Source: Setophaga petechia | Lineage: Eukaryota > Chordata > Aves > Passeriformes > Parulidae | Length of the DNA: 64,000 nucleotides | Direction: 5' to 3' | Assembly: GCA_024362935.1 (NCBI GenBank) | Contig: JANCRA010000176.1 | Span: forward strand, 248,001 to 312,000 | Part shown: positions 1 through 10,417 of the stretch, one piece after another | How positions within the stretch are numbered: the stretch's first letter is position 1 | How the letters are laid out: each line of letters starts with the position of its first letter | Notes under the pieces: model-generated | Databases searched by the model: none | The model's input: only the letters and a program-made list of their open reading frames with translations | Told to the model about the DNA's origin: nothing | Position numbers and translations under genes: made by a program

Positions 1-12
1 GCCCAGCCCCAC

Positions 13-1383
13 CTGGCAGGTGTCGATGCCGCCCCGCGGGTACCCCGCGCACAGGTCCTGGGGGTGCACGGCCCCCCCGTACCAGCGGCTGCTGTTGCAC
101 AGCTGGACGTCGATGAGCCGCACCTTGGCCTCCTGCAGCACCAGGCCCGGTGCTGGGGTCGGGGCTGGGGGCACAGAGGGCATTGAACACCTGGCACCTC
201 CCTGGGCAGAGCCCCTGGCCCAGGCCCAGGCTGTTCCCCTGTCCCTCCGTGTCCCTGTCCTGGGCTCCAGGCACAGAGGGCCCAGCTCCTGCAGCTTTGG
301 CCTCTGCCCTGGGCCCACCCAGCCATGTCCCTACGGTCCCCAACTTGTCCCCAGCCCCGGGTGGGTACTGACCTGTCTCCGGGGGGGCTCTCCAGCCTGC
401 CACATAGCAGGTTTTTAGCTTGGACACTGGCAGGTAGCTGTCAGGCACACAGGCCAGCTGGATGTAGTCGCTGCACTCCACAGGCTCGTCCAGCTCCAGC
501 ACGGCGATGTTGTTGCCCGGGGCATCATCACAGTAGTCCTGGTGCTTCAGGACCTTCCTGATGTGACGACGCTGGGCCTCAGGGCCCGGCTGGGCCAGAT
601 CCGTAGCCCCAATCAGCACCTTCCATGCAGAGGTGTCCCTGGGGAGCAGGAGATGGAGGAGGAACTGATGGAACAGAGCCGGGAACTGTGGCAGCACAAC
701 TCCCCTCCTGCTCTGGACACCTCCCTGTGCTGGGGGACATCCCTGACCCTGCTGTGGGGACATCCCTCACTCTGCTGTGGGGACATTCCTCACTCTGCTG
801 TGGGGACATCCCTCACCCTGCTGTGGGGACATCCCTCACCCTGCTGTGGGGACATCCCTGTCCCTCCTGTGGGGACGTCCCTGACTCTCCTGTGGGGACA
901 CCCCTGTCCCTGCTCCTCCTTACTTCGTGTCCATGAAGCAGCGTGCCACCGTGAGCACCCACTGCGGGTGGATGAGGGCCCCCGAGCACATGTGCCACGT
1001 GCCATTGTCCCAGGTGGCCTGGACGCTGACGATGCCAGGCCAGGTCCCTGAGGGGACACCGGGGCTGGCCACATCAACGGCAGTGCCTTCAGAAGATGAC
1101 AAAGTTGTGTAGTCATCATCTGTGGGGTCGTAGTCCCGAACCAGTGAGCTGTGGTCGTACGCCAAAGGCCGGAGCCCGCAGGTGCCCCTGGAAGCACAAA
1201 GCCATCACTGCCCTGCTCGGGGACAGCAGGGACAGGGACCCCCAGCGGCTCCTCTGTGCCCAGGCTGTGCCAGGGACCCCCGAGTGTCCCCGAGTCCCCT
1301 GGGGCCACTGACCTGCAGGTGTCCCAGTTGGCCCCCACAGGCCTGACCAGGGCCAGCAGGACAAGCAGCCACAGCAGAGCCAT
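13..1383 (-). CDS. Acrosin-like serine protease homologue, copy A (3' end outside window)
   Basis: Exons on the minus strand: 1313-1383, 924-1187, 373-638 and 13-164; the last exon lies beyond position 1. The start ATG (1381-1383) opens a hydrophobic signal peptide ([17 protein letters not shown]). Exon 2 carries the acrosin-type light chain (CGLRPL) and the start of the protease barrel. Exon 4 has [13 protein letters not shown] and CAGYP, which match mammalian acrosin better than other trypsin-fold families. The catalytic His in the usual AAHC motif is Arg106 (VARCF), and the catalytic Asp is Asn155 (GNNIAVLEL). The R-IVGG activation site is replaced by SPGVPSG. Every intron has GT donors and AG acceptors, and the frame is open throughout. 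The gene is therefore likely expressed but not a protease. Exon 4 could start 12 bases later at a second AG. The family call is firm; the function is unknown, with secretion and a reproductive role inferred only from acrosin kinship. Confidence 0.85.
692..912. repeat. 22-23 bp minisatellite in intron 2 of copy A
   Basis: About nine imperfect copies of a unit containing TGTGGGGACATCCCTCACCC. Intron 2 of copy B (4208-4270) holds only about two related units, so the array expanded or contracted after the duplication. Confidence 0.85.
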
Positions 1384-2215
1384 CGCAAGTGCCAGCACTG
1401 CAGGTGGCAGAGCCAGAGCAGAGCTGTCACCTCTGGTGACACCCAGGCCCTGGTGGTGCCCGTGGTGCCACCAGGCCGGGGTGATGTCACAGAGGGGTCG
1501 GTTCCATGTGTGGGGCATGGAGGTCTCGGGTGGGGGGAGGGCAGCACAGAGCTGTGAACCCGGGCATGGTTTGGGCTGGAGGGACCTTTGGGATCCCTCT
1601 GGAGCAGAGGGAATGTCCCAGATCCAGGGATCCCAGCTGGGACCAAGGGCACAGCAGGAGCTGTGGGATGGGATCAGGCAGCCTCAGAGACACGAGCTGG
1701 TGACAGAGGGGACTCCCCTGGGTGGCAGCAGCAGCAGCAGCAGCTCAGGGTGGCACTTCCAGCACCTCCACAGGACCCCGGGATGGCAGTTCCAGCTGTC
1801 CCCATTGCTGTCTGTTTCCAGGACTTTTCCAGGGACTGGCACAGCTGAGGCTGTGCTGGGCAACCTGGGCTGGAGCAGTTTCTCCCTCCCTCCACCTCCA
1901 GGCCTATCCTCCCCTTTCCTCCCTCCTCCCCTCCCTGGCTCCCCCTCATGTCCCCCAAACCAGACCCAACCCCGCCCTTTTCCCCCAAATCCTTGTTTTT
2001 TCCCAGAAGACCAAACTGGACACATTGGTTAATGGAACAGGAACAACTCTAATTGAAGAACAAACTGGATTCACCATCGGGGTGGGCGCAGGGGTCAGTG
2101 TGGGCAGGGCACAGCAGCCCTGGGCACCGAGGCTGGGTTGGCCCCACAGCCACGGCCCCGGCTGGGGCTGCTGGAGATCCTCTGCAGCCAGAACTGGATC
2201 TGCTGCCCCTCCTCA
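1384..2215. other. Spacer between the two acrosin-like genes
   Basis: The part nearest copy A (1384-1500) resembles the 5' flank of copy B. The rest is GC-rich sequence with a short CAG run (about 1727-1743) and a pyrimidine-rich stretch (1885-1985). I see no exon, and no clear polyadenylation hexamer for copy B. Confidence 0.6.
1481..1490. promoter_or_regulatory. CRE-like site upstream of acrosin-like copy A
   Basis: GTGATGTCAC differs by one base from the CREB/CREM core TGACGTCA. It lies about 100 bases upstream of the copy A ATG. A matching site stands upstream of copy B inside otherwise homologous flanking sequence. A role in testis-type expression is inference only. Confidence 0.3.
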
Positions 2216-4734
2216 TCAACGCAATTTGTCCCTTAGGAACTCCAGGAACTTTTGCAGACTCCCGAAGAATCTCAGCAAGATGGATTTTGGGAATGAAACC
2301 GTTATGAAGTCCTCCAATTCCGGCCTCGGTGTTGTCTCGATGAGAGTCAGGGTCAGGGTTGGGGACAGCATGGGGGCCGGGGCTGGGGTCAGGGGTGGCT
2401 GTGTTGGTGGGGGGCTGCCGTCTGATGGGACCATTCCCATCTGGACTTGGATCCATTCTCGGAACTGCTGGGTGGAGGCGAACACTCCGGGGCGTTTCTC
2501 TCCGACACAGCCCTTGCCCCAGCTGGCCAGGCCCACCAGCCAGAAGTAGTCACCAACGCGGTCCTTGCACACCAGGGGACCCCCGATGTCCCCCTGCCAC
2601 AGGAGAGAGGGGTCAGGGGCTGCTCCAAGGTCACAACCACACCTCAGGGACACTGGATGGGATCTGGGGACACTGGGACGAGGATGCATGGATGGGGGAG
2701 TGGCAGCCCTGGGACATGGGACAGGGATCTGTGGATGGGAAAGGGAACAGGAGCCCCTGGACAGGGACAGGGGATGGGGACATGGGGATGGGGACAGGGA
2801 TGGGAAAGAGAACAGGAGCCCCTGGACAGGGACAGGGACATGTGGATGGGGACAAGCAGGGAGCAGTGACAGGGATGGAACAGGGGCTGGCCTGGCCTGG
2901 GCTGGGCCTGAGGGGATTCAGTGGTGGAAAGGGAAGGGAAGGGCAGCAGGGAGGCACAGGAGTGGGATCTGGGGTTTGGGGAAGGGCAGGACAGCACTGG
3001 GACATGGGACAGGACTGGGATACGGGGATGGGCAAGGGACACCTGTCAGTGGTGGGGACACAGGACCGGGTTGGGGCCAGGCCAGGCCCAGCTGGTACTA
3101 GGCCATGTTTGGGGCCTGGCTGGCTCTGAGGGGTTCCAGGGAGCAGGGCCGTGGGATGTGGCAGCCCAGGTTGGCTCAGGGTCCCTGTGCTGGCTCTGGG
3201 GGTTCCATGGGGCCCAGGTTGGCTCAGGGTCCCTGTGCTGGCTCTGAGGGGTTCCATGGGGCCATGTTGGGGCTCAGGGTCCCTGTGCTGGCTCTGAGGG
3301 GTTCCATGGGGCCCAAGTTGGGGCTCAGGGTCCCTGTGCTGGCTCTGAGGGGTTCCATGGGGCCCAGGTTGGCTCAGGGTCCCTGTACTGGCTCTGAGGG
3401 GTTCCATGGGGCCATGTTGGGGCTCAGGGTCCCTGTGCTGGCTCTGGGGGTTCCATGGGGCCCAGGTTGGCTCAGGGTCCCTGTGCTGGCTCTGGGGGTT
3501 CCATGGGGCCCAGGTTGGCTCAGGGTCCCTGTGCCCAGCCCGGGCCCAGCCCCACCTGGCAGGTGTCGATGCCGCCCCGCGGGTACCCCGCACACAGGTC
3601 CTGGGGGTGCACGGCCCCCCCGTACCAGCGGCTGCTGTTGCACAGCTGGACGTCGATGAGCCGCACCTTGGCCTCCTGCAGCACCAGGCGTGGGCTGGAG
3701 GCTGCGGGCACAGAGGGCACTGAGCGGCGGCCCCCGGGCAGAGCCCCACGCTCAGGGCCGAGCCCCCGGGCCATGCCCAGGCCGTGCCCCCGCAGAACCC
3801 CCGGCCCGCGGCCGTGTCCCTGCCCGGGGCCCTGTGCCCGCAGCTCGGCCCTGCCCTGCCCCAGGTGGGCACTGACCGCTGTCCTTGGTGTTCCTCCAGC
3901 CCGCAATGTAGCAGGTTTTCAGCTGGGACACTGCCAGGGAGCTGTCGGGCACACAGCCCAGCTGGATGTAGTCACTGCACTCCACGGGCTGGTCCAGCTC
4001 CACCAGGGCGATGTTGTTCATGGCTGTGGCAGCCACGTAGTTCTGGTGCTTCACGAGCCTCTTGATCCGTCTCACTGCAGCCTCAGGGCCAGGCTGGGCC
4101 ACATCCGTGGTCCCCATCACCACTTTGTAAATGGAGATGTCCCTGGGGGGCAGGAGATGGACAGAGGGATGACAGGGAGCAGGGCCGTGGGATGTGGCGG
4201 CCCAACAGCTCACCCAGCTGTGGGGACATCCCTGCCCCTCTTTTGGGGACACCCCTGTCCCTCCTCCTCCTTACCCAGACCTGAAGAAGCACTGGGCCAC
4301 CGTGAGCACCCACTGGGGGCTGATGAGGGCCCCTGAGCACATGTGCCACGTGCCGTTCTCCAGGGTGACCTGGACGCTGACAATGCCAGGCCAGGCCCCT
4401 GAGGGGACACCGGGGCTGTCCATGTTCAGGGAGGTCACATCAGAAGAACCCAAAGTTGCATAGTCACCATTGGACTGGTCGTAGTTGGCAGACACAGAGC
4501 TGTGGTCAAAATCCAAGGGCCGGAGCCCGCAGGTACCCCTGGAAGCACAAAGCCATCACTGCCCTGCTCGGGGACAGCAGGGACAGGGACCCCCAGCGGC
4601 TCCTCTGTGCCCAGGCTGTGCCAGGGACCCCCGAGTGTCCCCGAGCCCCCCGGGACCACTGACCTGCAGGAGTCCCACGTGCCCCCCACAGGCCTGACCA
4701 GGGCCAGCAGGACAAGCAGCCACAGAAGAGCCAT
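2216..4734 (-). CDS. Acrosin-like serine protease homologue, copy B (complete, catalytic triad lost)
   Basis: Five exons: 4664-4734, 4275-4538, 3877-4142, 3556-3701 and 2216-2593. They join in frame to 374 aa with GT/AG introns. Residues 1-17 are a signal peptide, 25-32 the acrosin light-chain Cys segment, about 73-301 the trypsin-fold domain, and about 310-330 a Pro-rich linker. The Pro-rich tail is an acrosin trait. The protein ends in a Leu/Phe-rich stretch. The triad is gone: His57 is Gln106 (VLTVAQCF), Asp102 is Asn155 (MNNIALVEL) and Ser195 is Ile252 (CQGDIGGPL). The RIVGG zymogen cleavage motif is absent too. The disulphide Cys residues, the S1-pocket Asp (Asp246, IDTCQ) and the Asp before the nucleophile are kept. 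This pattern indicates a maintained fold that binds rather than cuts. It lies about 0.8 kb upstream of copy A in the same orientation, as expected for tandem duplication. A pseudogene is unlikely because there is no stop, frameshift or bad splice site. Confidence 0.9.
2640..3060. repeat. GGGACA/GGGATGG-rich simple sequence in intron 4 of copy B
   Basis: Irregular runs of GGACAGGGA and GATGGGGACA with two near-identical blocks (AACAGGAGCCCCTGGACAGG at about 2749 and 2811). No coding signal is visible. Confidence 0.6.
3160..3535. repeat. 48-51 bp minisatellite in intron 4 of copy B
   Basis: Eight copies of a unit containing GGCTCAGGGTCCCTGTGCTG followed by GGTTCCATGGGGCC, with copies starting near 3173, 3221, 3271, 3322 and 3371 and so on. 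The array stops just before the 3' end of exon 4. Confidence 0.9.
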
Positions 4735-4802
4735 CTCAGGCGCCAGTACAGCAGGTGGCAGAGCCAGAGCAGAGCTGTCACCTCTAGTGCCAGCAGGCCG
4801 GA

Positions 4803-4812
4803 GTGACATCAC
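4803..4812. promoter_or_regulatory. CRE-like site upstream of acrosin-like copy B
   Basis: GTGACATCAC, about 70 bases upstream of the copy B ATG, is the counterpart of the site at 1481-1490. The spacing differs because of an indel between the duplicated 5' flanks. Confidence 0.3.
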
Positions 4813-4974
4813 AGAGAACCATCCCTGGAACCTTGGAACGGTGTGGGTGGCAGGGACCATAACAACAACACGGTGCCACCCGTGCCAGGGCAGGGCCACC
4901 TCCCCCTGTGCCCAGGGAGCCCGGCGGGCCCCGGGCTGGTGGTGGCACCTCAAAATGGACCACAGAGATCGATG

Positions 4975-6060
4975 TTCCCATAAATAATTAATCATTAGGG
5001 CTCTCGGTGCTTCATTAGATGCAATTTATAATGACTAATCATACTACAAATTTGTTTACCTTGGTGGTTACCTCGCTGTAGCATCACAGTGTTAATTACC
5101 ACTAATATTACTACAAATTCTTATTAATACATAAAATAATGTTTATTTGTGATGTAATGATATTAATATATGATTTGTAATAATAATAATAATTTGTGTT
5201 AATTATATAATGAAAATATATTGATATATATTGTTACTTTGTATATTAATACATTATATACTATATATATTGATATATATTATATATCAATACATTAATA
5301 TATTGTAATACACAAATACATTAATTATATAATGTAATTTGTGTTAATTTGTGTTAATTATATAATGAAAATATATTGATATATATTGTTACTTTGATTG
5401 TATATTAATACATTATATACTATATATATTGATATATATATATACAATACATTAATATGTTGTAATACACAAATACATTAATTATATATTAATACATTAG
5501 TATATTACTATATTACTATATTAATATATCATTACATTAATAATGTGTATTTACAGAAACAAAGCCACCAATACTTGTAGTGTGTGGAAAGTGATTTAAT
5601 AGTGTTTGGTTCTATTTTAACACTATATTGTATTATATTATATTATATTATATTACATTACATTACATTACATTACATTATATTATATTATATTATATTA
5701 TATTATATTATATTATATTATATTATATTATATTATATTATAATCCTATTTATATTATTTTATTCTTTATTATTATTCCATATCATGTCAAGATCCATTT
5801 TCTACAGAACATAAGTACCCTGAAATATAAAATGTGTAATGTCTCTATATCCTTTATACAATATAAATTTATTTACAAATATGATAAAATCCAACACACA
5901 CTTTTAATCCATCAAAATATAAACTTTAAAGAACTTTAATACAAGAAAACTTAATAAATACTTTAAAAAACCTGTATAAAATACATACTTTAATCAATTG
6001 TATGGATATCTTGTATGGAATACATTATTAAAAATGGGATCAGATCTTTTGCTTTGTTTC
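4975..6060. repeat. AT-rich island with direct duplication and ATTAT pentamer array
   Basis: About 1.1 kb of strongly AT-rich DNA sits between GC-rich blocks. It has a roughly 155 bp direct duplication: AATTTGTGTTAATTATATAA starts at 5191 and again at 5346. It also has an ATTAT pentamer array at about 5631-5742, with an internal run of ATTAC variants. No gene was found in it. Confidence 0.85.
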
Positions 6061-6204
6061 TCTTCCGGGCGGGGATGGGCACAGCTGGGTTGGCAGGGGA
6101 AACATCTGGATGGGGCACAGCCGGGCAGGACACATCTGGGCTTGGCAGTGGCACAGCTGGCAGGGGCACATCGGGGTGAGGGGGGCACATCTGGATGACC
6201 GAGG

Positions 6205-6300
6205 CACATCTGGCGGGGCGGGGCCGGGGCGGGGCCGGGCGGTGGCGCCGGGGCGGGGCCGGGGCTGAGCGCGGCTCGGGCGGGCGGCGGCGGAGCCACG
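6205..6300 (+). promoter_or_regulatory. GC-box cluster and probable non-coding first exon of the Ig-like gene
   Basis: Repeated GGGGCGGGGCC GC boxes are followed by a good donor (CCACG|GTGAGG) at 6300/6301. The coding exon at 7168 opens with an acceptor 27 bases before its ATG, which implies an upstream non-coding exon. This stretch is the best candidate, but transcript evidence is lacking. Confidence 0.45.
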
Positions 6301-6429
6301 GTGAGGGGTCGGGGCCGGGGGTGTCCCCTCTGCCCCAGCGGGGTCGGGTTGGGCCGGGGGTGACCCCTCTGCCCGGGAGGGGCCGGGGCGGGCCGGGGGC
6401 TGCCGGGGCTTCGACCATCCCGGGGGCCG

Positions 6430-7040
6430 GGGGCTGCTGCCCACCGCGCTGCCCTACACCCACCCCCGCCCCCTGCCCAGCCCCCAGCCCCATAATCCCC
6501 TCGCCCATGCCCTATAACTGCCCAGCCCCCTGCCCCATAAACCCCCATCCCCTGCCCTATAACTGTCCAGACCCCAGCCCCGTAATGCCCTCGCCCCCCA
6601 GCACCACAGCTGCTCCAGTCCCGTGCCCCATAAACCCCCCCCCCCGCCCAGCCCCTATCCCCATAATCCCCTCGTCCCTCGCCCTACAGCTGCCCCAGCC
6701 CCCTGCGCCATAAACCCCCGCCCCCTGCCCAGCCCCCAGCCCCATGAAACCCCCGACCCCAGCCCCAGAATCCCCTCGCCCATGCCCTATAACTGTCCAG
6801 CCCCCTGCCCCATAAACTCCCGCCCCCTGCCCTGTAACTGCCCAGACCCCAGCCCCATAAACCCCCGACCCCAGCCCCATAATCCCCTCGCCCATGCTCT
6901 AGAACTGCCCAGCCCCCAGCCTCATTATCTCCCCGCCCCCTGCCCTAAAACTGCCCAGCCCCCTGCCCCACAAGCCCCCGCCCCCAGCCCCATAATCCCC
7001 CCGCCCATGCCCTATACCAGCCCAGCCCCCAGCCCCAAAA
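6430..7040. repeat. C-rich minisatellite in the 5' intron of the Ig-like gene
   Basis: Irregular units built from CCCAGCCCCATAATCCCC and GCCCTATAACTGCCCAG. The complementary strand is G-rich and could form quadruplexes. Confidence 0.8.
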
Positions 7041-7194
7041 CCCCCTCTGCTCACAGCGGGTGCGGGGTGTTGGATACCCCCGGGGTCCCTCCCTCGCCAT
7101 GGGGGGCTGTGTTTGGGGTGCCCCCAGGGTTTTGGGGTGCCCGCTGTTTAAGCCGCCGTGCCCCCAGGCGCTGCCCTCTCCGGATGCCGGCAGG

Positions 7195-10048
7195 ATGGCG
7201 CTGCTCCCCGTCCTGGCGCTCTTGGCTCTGTGCCCCCTCCTCACCCGGGCAGGTACCCACGGGCAGTGGGGTGGGGGGTTGGGCAGAGCCCCCGCTCCCC
7301 GGGACCCCCTTCCCAACTTCCCTTTCCTCCCCTGCGCGGAGACCGCGGCGGGGACCCCGAGGGGAGGGCGGGGGAGCCGTTCCCGGCAGGGCGGTGACTC
7401 ACGGGGCGGCTGCTTGGCTCCACCGAGCCCTCGGTGCTGGCACCAGGTCCTGGCACCACCGAACACCCGGTCCTGGCTCCTCCGAGCCCTCGGTGCTGGC
7501 ACCAGGACCTGGCACCACGAAGCCCTCGGTCCTGGCCCCTCCGAGCCCCCGGTGCCAGCACCACCGAGCCCTCGGTGCCGGCACTACCAACCCTCGGTGC
7601 TGGCACCAGGACCTGGCACCACGGAGCCCTCGGTCCTGGCTCCACCGAGTCCTCGGTGCTGGTACCAGGTCCTGGCACCACAGAATACCCGGTCCTGGCT
7701 CCTCCGAGCCCTCGGTTCTGGCACCAGGACCTGGCACCACGGAGCCTTTGGTCCTGGCTCCATCGAGCCCTCGGTTCTGGCACCAGGACCTGGCACCACA
7801 GAGCCCCCGGTTCTGACTCCTCTGAGCCCCGGGTCCTGGCTCCTCTGAGCCCCCGGTCCTGGCGCCACCGGCCGTATCCCCACAGATGTCCCCTGTCCCC
7901 TTCAGAGCCCCCTTGTCCCAGGGCTGGCCCCTCTACCCCGCTGTACCCCATCCCTGATGTCCCCGCGCTCTGACTCCGCTGTGTCCCCTCCCAGACCAGG
8001 CTTCTGTCACCGTCACGGTGACAGCGGCCATCGGCGAGGACGCCTGCCTGCCCTGCGGCTCGCAGCCCTGGGGGGACCTGCGCGGGGTCACCCTCAGCTG
8101 CACCCACCAGGCCGGCGGCCACCGCGCTGTCCCCGTGCTCAGCCACCGCCTGGGCTGGCACCCACCGCCCCCCGAGCCGGGCTGGCAGCCGCCCGTGCAG
8201 CCCGACAGCCGCTTCAGGGGCAGGGTGGCCTTCTGCGCCGCGGGGACAGGGGACAGCGGCGTGTCCCTGCTGCTGAGGAACCTCAGCGATCCCGATTTCG
8301 GGAATTATTCCTGCTACGCCGCCCGCGCCGCCGCCCCGCAGCTCCTCTGCTCCCTGGTGCTGCAGCCCGCGGTGGCAGGTCAGTGGTCAGGGTGGCACTG
8401 TCCCTTTTGGGGTCCCTCTGCTCCCTGGTGTGTCCAGCCCTGGATGCCGCCAGAATTTGGGGGTGCCCCATTCCCTGCTGTCTGTCACCTGCCTTGTCCC
8501 CTGGTCCATCCCTGTCCCCATCTGGGTGTTGCCTCACACTCTTCACCCCAATTTGGGGTCCCCCCATTCCCTGACACATCTGTCACTTCCTCCATTCCTG
8601 TCCCCATCTGGATGGTGCCAGAATTTGGGGATGTGCCCAATTCCCTGACCCACCTGTCACCTCCTCCAGCTCTGTCCCCATCTGGGTGATGCCAGGTGTC
8701 CCTGCCCTGTCCCCCTGCCCAGTTTGGGGTCCCCACAAGGTGTCTGTCCCTTGTCCCACCTTGGCAGTGCCAGGTGTCCCTGCCCTGTTCTCCTGCCCTG
8801 TTTGGGGTCCCCACAAGGTGTCTGTCCCTTGTCCCACCTTGGCAGTGCCAGGTGTCCCTGCCCTGTCCCCCTGCCCAGTTTGGGGTCCCCACATGCCCTG
8901 ACGTGTCCCTTGTCCCTGGTGTGTCTGTCCCTTGTCCCTGGTGTGTCTGTCCCTGGTGTGTCTGTCTGTCCCTGACTCTGCACCCTGGGGCAGTTTGGGG
9001 TTCTCCCAGCCTGGCACGGCACAGGGAGGGTGGGGTGGCCCGGCTGGTGTCCCCACGTGCCGGTGTCACCCCACAGATGTCCCCAAGGCCGCGGAGCCGG
9101 ACATGTTCATGGTGATCTGTGTCCTCACGGCCGCCTTCACCGCGGTGGCCATCGGGGTGCTGGTGTGTGCCCGCTGCCAGGGCCACTGCTGGGGGCGACC
9201 AGGTGGGTGTGGGGGGGCACCATGGGGGTGCTGGGGGGCACAAAGGGGGGTTTGGGGCACAAAGGGGGTGCTGGGGGGCTCTGGGGCTTGTTGGGGGGCA
9301 CAGGGGGTGCTGGGGGGCACAGGGGGTATTTGGGGGGGCTGGGGCCACAAACGGGGAGTGTTGTAGGGGCAGTTGGAGCCCCCCTGGTCCACTGGGGATG
9401 GGATTCTGTGTGGGATGGGGATTTCCAGCTCCCTCGTGGGGATAGGGTGGGATCCATGGGATGGGATGGGATGGGATGGGATGGGATGGGATGGGATGGG
9501 ATGGGATGGGATGGGATGGGATGGGATCCATGGGACGGGATGGAATGAGACAGGATCCATAGGATGGGATGGGATGGGATGGGATGGGATGGGATGGGAT
9601 GGGATGGGATAGGATGGGATGGGATGGGATGGGATGGGATCCACGGAACAGGATCCATGGAGCAGGATTCATGGGATGGGACAGGACGGGATCCATGGGG
9701 TGGGATGCATATGGGATCCATGGGATGGGATAGGATGGGATAAGATGGGATGGGATGGGATGGGACAGGATCCATGGGATGGGATGGGCATGAGGATGAG
9801 GACGGAATGGGATGGGGATGATGGCAGTGATGAAGACAGGGCAGGGATGAGGACAAGGGTACAGATGGCGACGGCACAAGGATGGGGACAGGGATGGGGA
9901 TGGGGACAGCTCTGTGTGGGGCCAGGCTTGTCCCGTGTCCCCACTCTCTGTCCCCTCAGCGCGGGGCCCAGCCCAGGAGCCCGCAGCCCTGGCTGCAGGG
10001 GAAGAAGGAGAGGTGGCCTTGGGTGACATCAAGAGTGCCAGTGCCTGA
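7195..10048 (+). CDS. Single V-type immunoglobulin-domain type I membrane protein, unnamed
   Basis: Coding exons 7195-7252, 7995-8378, 9077-9202 and 9960-10048 join in frame to 218 aa. All introns are phase 1, as usual for Ig-superfamily genes. Residues 1-19 are a signal peptide (MALLPVLALLALCPLL). Residues 20-147, all in one exon, form a V-set domain with a B-strand Cys (CLPC, 37-40), RFRGRV (92-97) and the F-strand motif DFGNYSC (120-126). Two N-glycosylation sequons lie at 115 and 123. Extra Cys residues at 55, 100 and 138 may add disulphides. About 157-178 is the membrane helix, followed by a Cys-rich CARCQGHC (palmitoylation candidate) and an acidic 30-residue tail without an ITAM, ITIM or other known motif. 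The layout, and LPC followed by PW, recall CD83, but the Trp expected after the first Cys is not aligned. I would call it only CD83/B7-like. AATAAA follows the stop by about 260 bases. Confidence 0.75.
7418..7870. repeat. Minisatellite between signal-peptide and V-domain exons
   Basis: Repeated CCTCGGTGCTGGCACCAGG and CCTGGCACCACGGAGCC blocks of about 36-60 bp. The block length varies and no exon is present. Confidence 0.85.
8690..8897. repeat. 78 bp tandem repeat in the Ig-like gene
   Basis: Two full copies and one partial copy of a unit running from TGCCAGGTGTCCCTGCC to CCCACCTTGGCAG, with breaks near 8768 and 8846. Confidence 0.85.
9446..9790. repeat. GGGAT pentanucleotide array before the last exon
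   Basis: About 340 bp of GGGAT units with interspersed GATCCATGG blocks. Long open frames on the complementary strand follow from the period and are not genes. Confidence 0.95.
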
Positions 10049-10310
10049 GGCCACCCCCAGCTGGACAGGTCCTCGTGTGACACCAGTGCAGGACATGGCC
10101 CCGACTGCCCCAATGTGGGGGACAGGGCTGGGGCGATGCTCTGGAGTGGGGGTGCAGGATGGCTTGGGGGGTGCAGGATGGGTTTGGGGTGGGGGGCTCT
10201 GCTTGGACCCCCGGGGATGGGCAGGGGACAGCGCAGGGCCCCCCTGCCCTCCAGGGGACACCCAAACCCCAGTGTCCCATGTCTGAGGGGCGACAAACCC
10301 GGAGACCCCA

Positions 10311-10316
10311 AATAAA
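10311..10316 (+). terminator. Polyadenylation signal of the Ig-like gene
   Basis: AATAAA, about 262 bases after the TGA at 10046-10048 and before the next array begins. Confidence 0.75.
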
Positions 10317-10417
10317 GAGCATTGCTCCAGAGTGGGGGTGACCCCTCCTTCCACCCACCAGGGGTCAGGGGCTTGGGGGGTGATGTCGGGCATGGGGGGC
10401 CCTTTTAGGGCTGGGCT

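Noticed and set aside
2216..4734. Reading copy B as a dead pseudogene
   Set aside because: All splice sites, frame, signal peptide and structural cysteines are intact. Only the catalytic and activation residues are replaced, which fits a pseudoenzyme better.
8485..10311. A 608-codon open frame on the minus strand
   Set aside because: It runs antisense across the TM exon, the GGGAT array and intron sequence of the Ig-like gene, and its composition is repeat-derived.
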